This document shows positions 34,114 through 38,293 of a DNA stretch of 38,293 nt, in pieces. The translations under genes were made by a program, and so were the position numbers. The notes beneath the pieces are model-generated. The model did no database searches and had not been told where the DNA came from. It saw only the letters and a list, made by a program, of their open reading frames with translations. Location: positions 1 through 38,293 of the forward strand of contig VAXR01000025.1 of NCBI GenBank assembly GCA_005885165.1. The letters run 5' to 3'. Position 1 is the stretch's first letter. Each line of letters opens with the position of its first letter. Source of the DNA: Actinomycetota bacterium (GTDB taxonomy: Bacteria; Actinomycetota; Thermoleophilia; Solirubrobacterales; Thermoleophilaceae).

Positions 34114-35751
34114 ATGGTCAAGGTCGACCGCCGCATCGGCCTGCTGTTCACCGCCTTCCTGCTGCTTCTCGTGCTGGCGGGGACGAGGGCGATCTGGCTC
34201 GTCGGCGTGCAGGGCTCGAGCCTCCGCAGCAAGGCTGCGGCGCAGCAGGTGCAGATCCTCCACGTGCCGGCACGCCGGGGGACGATCACCGACCGAAACG
34301 GCGTCGAGCTCGCCGTCTCCGAGGACTCCGCCACCGTCTTCGCCAATCCTCACCTCGTCCACGACCCCGGGGCCGCGGCCAGCCGGATAGCGCCGGTGAT
34401 CGGACGGCCCGTGCCCGAGGTCCTGCGCGCGCTGACGCAGTCGGGCCGCGGGTTCGTCTACCTCGCCCGTCAGATCGACACGAGCAGGGGCGACGCCGTG
34501 CGGAAGCTGAAGATCCCCGGCGTCGACGTGACCACCGAGCCGCGGCGGCACTACCCGCACAGGGAGCTCGCGTCGCAGCTGGTCGGTGCGGTCGGCACCG
34601 ACGGGTACGGCCTGGCCGGCATCGAGCAATCGCGCGAGCGCAAGCTGCACGGCGCCGACGGGAGGCGCCGCGTGGTCAGCGACGCGATCGGCCAGCCGGT
34701 GAGCATCGTCGACGTCAAGCCGTCGACCCCGGGCCACGACATCCGCCTCACGATCGACAGCGCGATCCAGGAGCGAGCGGAGGCCGTGCTCCACAGCGTG
34801 GGGCAGACCTACCAGCCGAAGGGCGCGACCGCCATGGTCCTGAATCCGCGGAACGGCGACATCCTGGCGCTGGCAAACTGGCCTCCGGTCGACGCACAGC
34901 ACTTCGGAGACGCGCCCGCCTACGCGCGGCAGGACCGGGCGGTGGGTGCGAGCTACGAGCCGGGCTCCACGTTCAAGGCGATCACGGTCTCGGGAGCGCT
35001 CGAGGAGCGGCTCGCGACCCCTGGCACCGTGTTCTCGGTGCCGCCCTCGCTGCGGGTCGCGGACCGAGTGATCCACGACGCCGAGGGCCACGGCTACGAG
35101 AGCCTCACCGTCGCCCGGATCCTCGCGCAGTCGTCGAACGTCGGCACCGACGAGATCGGCCTCCGCCTCGGCCGAGACAACTTCGACAAGTGGGTGCGCC
35201 GCTTCGGCTTCGGGCGCGCGACCGGCGTCGAGATCCCAGGCGAGGCGGCCGGGATCGTGCCTCGGCCGTCCCAGTACTCGGGCTCCTCGATGGGCAACCT
35301 TCCGATCGGGCAGGGGCTCGCCGTCACGCCGGTGCAGATGGCCGCCGCCTACGAGGCGATCGCCGACGGCGGGATCGCGCACCAGCCGCACGTGATCGCC
35401 GGCGACTCGGCGAGAGGACGGCGCGTCGTCGACGCCGACACCGCGCGGAAGGTGGCGCGGATGCTCGAGGGCGTGCTTGGCCCCGGGGGCACCGCGCCCG
35501 AGGCGCAGATCCCCGGCTACATCCTCGCCGGCAAGACCGGCACCGCCCAGAAGCCGGAACCGGGCGGCTACTCGAGCACCAGGTTCGTGGCCTCGTTCAT
35601 CGGCTTCGCGCCGGCACGCGATCCGCGGCTGCTCGTCGCCGTGATGGTCGACGAGCCGCAGGGCTCGATCTACGGCGGCATGGTGGCCGCGCCCGCGTTC
35701 CAGAAGATCGCCTCGTTCGCGCTCCCGTACCTGCGGATCCCGCCCGGGTAG
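34114..35751 (+). CDS. ftsI: Peptidoglycan transpeptidase FtsI/PBP2-class
   Basis: N-terminal TM; transpeptidase motifs STFK (YEPGSTFKAI), SSN (AQSSNVGTDEIG), KTG (LAGKTGTAQKPEPGGY). Confidence 0.92.
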   Translation: MVKVDRRIGLLFTAFLLLLVLAGTRAIWLVGVQGSSLRSKAAAQQVQILHVPARRGTITDRNGVELAVSEDSATVFANPHLVHDPGAAASRIAPVIGRPVPEVLRALTQSGRGFVYLARQIDTSRGDAVRKLKIPGVDVTTEPRRHYPHRELASQLVGAVGTDGYGLAGIEQSRERKLHGADGRRRVVSDAIGQPVSIVDVKPSTPGHDIRLTIDSAIQERAEAVLHSVGQTYQPKGATAMVLNPRNGDILALANWPPVDAQHFGDAPAYARQDRAVGASYEPGSTFKAITVSGALEERLATPGTVFSVPPSLRVADRVIHDAEGHGYESLTVARILAQSSNVGTDEIGLRLGRDNFDKWVRRFGFGRATGVEIPGEAAGIVPRPSQYSGSSMGNLPIGQGLAVTPVQMAAAYEAIADGGIAHQPHVIAGDSARGRRVVDADTARKVARMLEGVLGPGGTAPEAQIPGYILAGKTGTAQKPEPGGYSSTRFVASFIGFAPARDPRLLVAVMVDEPQGSIYGGMVAAPAFQKIASFALPYLRIPPG

Positions 35752-35781
35752 ATCTCTCGCGCTGATTACACTCGCCCGGCC

Positions 35782-37206
35782 GTGACCCTTCGTGAGTTGA
35801 TGGGCGAGGGCGCGCCCGCGGTGGATGTCTCCGGGCTCGCCTACTCGTCGCTGTCCGTCGAGCCGGGAGACGTGTTCTTCTGCGTGCGCGGCTTCCGTGC
35901 CGACGGCCACGATTTCGCCGCCGACGCCGTCGCCCGCGGTGCGGTGGCGCTCGTCTGCGAGCGACCGCTCGGGCTGGGCGTGCCTGAGGTGCTGGTCCCG
36001 GATGCGCGCGCTGCCATGGCGGCCGCGGCGGCTCGGTTCTTCGGCGACCCGACCCGGACCCTCGACGTCGTGGGCATCACCGGGACCAACGGGAAGACCA
36101 CCACCGCGTTCCTCACGCGCGCGATCCTGGGGAAGGCCGGCCGCCCCACTGGGCTGCTCGGGACCGTGACCTCGATAGTCGGCGGCCGGGAGGAGCCGGT
36201 GGAGCGCACCACCCCCGAGGCGATCGACCTCCAGCGCACCTTCCGGCGCATGCTCGACGCGGGCGACTCCGCCTGCGCGATGGAGGTCTCCTCCCACGCG
36301 CTCGAGCTGAGGCGGACGGACGGGATCCGCTTCGCCTGCCGCGTGTTCACGAACCTCACGCAGGACCATCTCGACTTCCATCCGTCGATGGAGGCCTACT
36401 TCCGGGCCAAGCGCACGCTCTTCGGCGGGCCCGGTGCGTCGGTCGTGAACGTCGACGACGACTACGGGGTGCGGCTGGTCGACGAGCTTCCCGACGCCGT
36501 CACGTACGCCATCCACGCCGAGGCCGGCTACCGGGCAGTCGACGTCGAGTTCGACGCCGCCGGGGCCGCGTTCACCTGCGCGACGCCCGACGGGGAGATC
36601 GCGATGACCACGCGCCTGCCCGGCCTCTTCAACGTCTCGAACGCCCTGGCCGCCACCGCCACGGCGCGCGCGCTCGACGTCCCACTCGAGACGATCGCGG
36701 CGGCGCTCGCCGAGGCGGACCGCGTGCCCGGGCGCTTCGAGCCCGTCGACGAGGGGCAGCCGTTCGCGGTGCTGGTCGACTACGCGCACACCCCGGATTC
36801 GCTGCGGAACGTGCTCCGCGCCGCCCGCGAGGTCACGCGCGGCCGGCTGCACGTCGTGTTCGGGGCGGGCGGCGACCGCGACCAGGGCAAGCGCCCGCTG
36901 ATGGGGGCGGTCGCCTCCGAGCTCGCCGACCGCGTGATCGTGACCTCCGACAACCCGCGCTCGGAGGATCCGGAGGCGATCGTCGACCAGGTGCTCGCCG
37001 GCGCGGGCCCCGATGCGGAGCGCGAGGTGGACCGGCGCCGCGCGATTCACCACGCGATCGAGACGGCCGAGGCCGGCGACGTCGTGGTGATCGCGGGCAA
37101 GGGGCACGAGCAGGGTCAGGAGTTCGCCGGAGGCCGGAAGGAGCCGTTCGACGACGTGACCGTGGCGCGCGAGGCGCTCCACTCGGCACTCGGAGCGCGC
37201 GGGTGA
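35782..37206 (+). CDS. murE: UDP-N-acetylmuramoyl-L-alanyl-D-glutamate--2,6-diaminopimelate ligase
   Basis: GITGTNGKTTTAFLTRAIL, TTPEAIDLQ, and DNPR motif (TSDNPRSEDPEAIV) characteristic of meso-DAP-adding MurE. Confidence 0.94.
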   Translation: MTLRELMGEGAPAVDVSGLAYSSLSVEPGDVFFCVRGFRADGHDFAADAVARGAVALVCERPLGLGVPEVLVPDARAAMAAAAARFFGDPTRTLDVVGITGTNGKTTTAFLTRAILGKAGRPTGLLGTVTSIVGGREEPVERTTPEAIDLQRTFRRMLDAGDSACAMEVSSHALELRRTDGIRFACRVFTNLTQDHLDFHPSMEAYFRAKRTLFGGPGASVVNVDDDYGVRLVDELPDAVTYAIHAEAGYRAVDVEFDAAGAAFTCATPDGEIAMTTRLPGLFNVSNALAATATARALDVPLETIAAALAEADRVPGRFEPVDEGQPFAVLVDYAHTPDSLRNVLRAAREVTRGRLHVVFGAGGDRDQGKRPLMGAVASELADRVIVTSDNPRSEDPEAIVDQVLAGAGPDAEREVDRRRAIHHAIETAEAGDVVVIAGKGHEQGQEFAGGRKEPFDDVTVAREALHSALGARG

Positions 37207-38293
37207 GGGACCGCACGGCCGAATGGATCGCGGAGGCGGCCGGGGGTCGCCTCGTGGCTGGCGATCCCGCCGAGCCCGGTCCGGTGCGTGCCTCGATCGA
37301 CTCCCGCGAGATCGAGCCAGGTGAGCTGTTCGCCGGCCTGCGCAGCGGCGCGGACGGCGGCCAGTTCGCCGGCGCAGCTCTGGAGGCCGGCGCCTGGGGC
37401 GTACTCGTAGGCCCGGAGCACGCGGAGGCCCTGGCAGCGGCCGGCCGACCGGTCATCGCCGCGACCGACCCGCTCGGCGCTCTACAGGTGCTCGCGCGCG
37501 CCTGGCGCCACGAGCTCGGCCGCCGCGTGGTGGGGATCACGGGCTCCACCGGCAAGACGTCGACCAAGGACATCCTCACCGCGCTGCTGAGCGGCGCCGG
37601 GACGAGCGTCCACGCGAACCGCGAGAACCTGAACACCGAGATCGGGCTGCCGCTGACGATCCTCGAGGCCGACCGCGGCGTCGAGGCGCTCGTCCTCGAG
37701 ATGGCGATGCGCGGCGCCGGCCAGATCGCCGAGCTGACGGCGATCGCGGACCCCGACGTGGGCCTGATCGTGAACGTCGGCCCGGTTCACCTCGAGCTGC
37801 TCGGCACGGTGGAGCGCGTGGCCGCGGCGAAGGCGGAGCTGATCCGCGACCTGCGCGCCGGCGGTGCGTGCGTCGTGCCCGCGGAGGAGCCGCTGCTCGA
37901 GCCCCACCTGCGCGACGACCTCGAGACGATCACCTTCGGCCCGGGCGGCGACGTCCGGCTCGAGTCGTTCGAGGGCGGGGTCGCGCGCATCGACGCGCGC
38001 GGACAGCCGATCGAGCTCGAGCTGTCCTATTCGGAGCCCCACAACGTGCTGAACACGGTCGCCGCCGTGGCGGCCGCAACGGCGCTCGGCGTGACCCCGG
38101 GCGGGCGCGTCGAGGTCGGCTTCTCGTCGCTCCGCGGGCAGGTCGTGGAGCTCGACGGAGGGGTAACGGTCGTCAACGACTGCTACAACGCCAACCCGAT
38201 GTCGATGCGCGCGGCGCTGGAGCACCTCGCGGAGACCCCGGCCGAGCGCCGGATAGCCGTGCTCGGGACGATGGCGGAGCTCGGCCCAGACGG
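37203..38293 (+). CDS. murF: UDP-N-acetylmuramoyl-tripeptide--D-alanyl-D-alanine ligase (3' truncated by window)
   Basis: GTG at 37203 overlapping murE stop; VVGITGSTGKTSTKDILTALL, NRENLNTEIGLPLTIL, VVNDCYNANPMSMRAALEHL; frame open to window end. Confidence 0.93.
   Translation, partial: MRDRTAEWIAEAAGGRLVAGDPAEPGPVRASIDSREIEPGELFAGLRSGADGGQFAGAALEAGAWGVLVGPEHAEALAAAGRPVIAATDPLGALQVLARAWRHELGRRVVGITGSTGKTSTKDILTALLSGAGTSVHANRENLNTEIGLPLTILEADRGVEALVLEMAMRGAGQIAELTAIADPDVGLIVNVGPVHLELLGTVERVAAAKAELIRDLRAGGACVVPAEEPLLEPHLRDDLETITFGPGGDVRLESFEGGVARIDARGQPIELELSYSEPHNVLNTVAAVAAATALGVTPGGRVEVGFSSLRGQVVELDGGVTVVNDCYNANPMSMRAALEHLAETPAERRIAVLGTMAELGPD

Noticed and set aside
34102-37182. 1026-aa minus-strand ORF opposite ftsI/murE
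   Set aside because: Shadow ORF of high-GC coding DNA; Arg/His/Gly/Ala-rich composition and the plus-strand genes are unambiguous.
1-38293. CRISPR arrays, tRNA/rRNA genes, IS elements or prophage genes
   Set aside because: No regularly spaced repeats, no cloverleaf recognised, and no transposase, integrase or phage structural motifs in the ORF track.

Overview
High-GC (about 70%) chromosomal window that looks like a deep-branching actinobacterium (Thermoleophilia/Solirubrobacterales-like; this placement is an inference from codon/GC style and protein flavour, not a search). About 28 coding genes are supported. Left half: a GMC oxidoreductase, a secreted protein, glpD-folP-(Rho-like protein), an ArsR-type regulator, an ECF sigma factor, a methyltransferase, a response regulator/histidine kinase/CpaB-like trio, a three-domain cell-wall hydrolase, a GGDEF-EAL protein and a GT87-like membrane protein. 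Middle: saccharopine-dehydrogenase-like protein, rpiA, esterase, CMD-family protein, CocE/NonD hydrolase, lipase-like protein, a two-TM channel-like protein, a second GMC oxidoreductase and a CPA1 Na+/H+ antiporter. Right: a minimal tadA-tadB-tadC cluster, then a dcw cluster (mraZ-rsmH-ftsL-like-ftsI-murE-murF, the last cut by the window end). No CRISPR, tRNA, rRNA or IS element was recognised. The most interesting signals are: (1) a Rho-family paralog with a broken Walker A lysine, missing Q-loop segment and missing C-terminus; (2) a very strong stem-loop in the mraZ leader behind a promoter whose spacer holds 10-bp-phased MraZ boxes; (3) a lipase-like gene lacking the oxyanion-hole segment next to a perfect 16-bp inverted repeat; (4) a transglycosylase + degenerate M23 + M15 fusion with a cytoplasmic N-terminal domain; (5) several paired repeats/hairpins placed exactly on start or stop codons.
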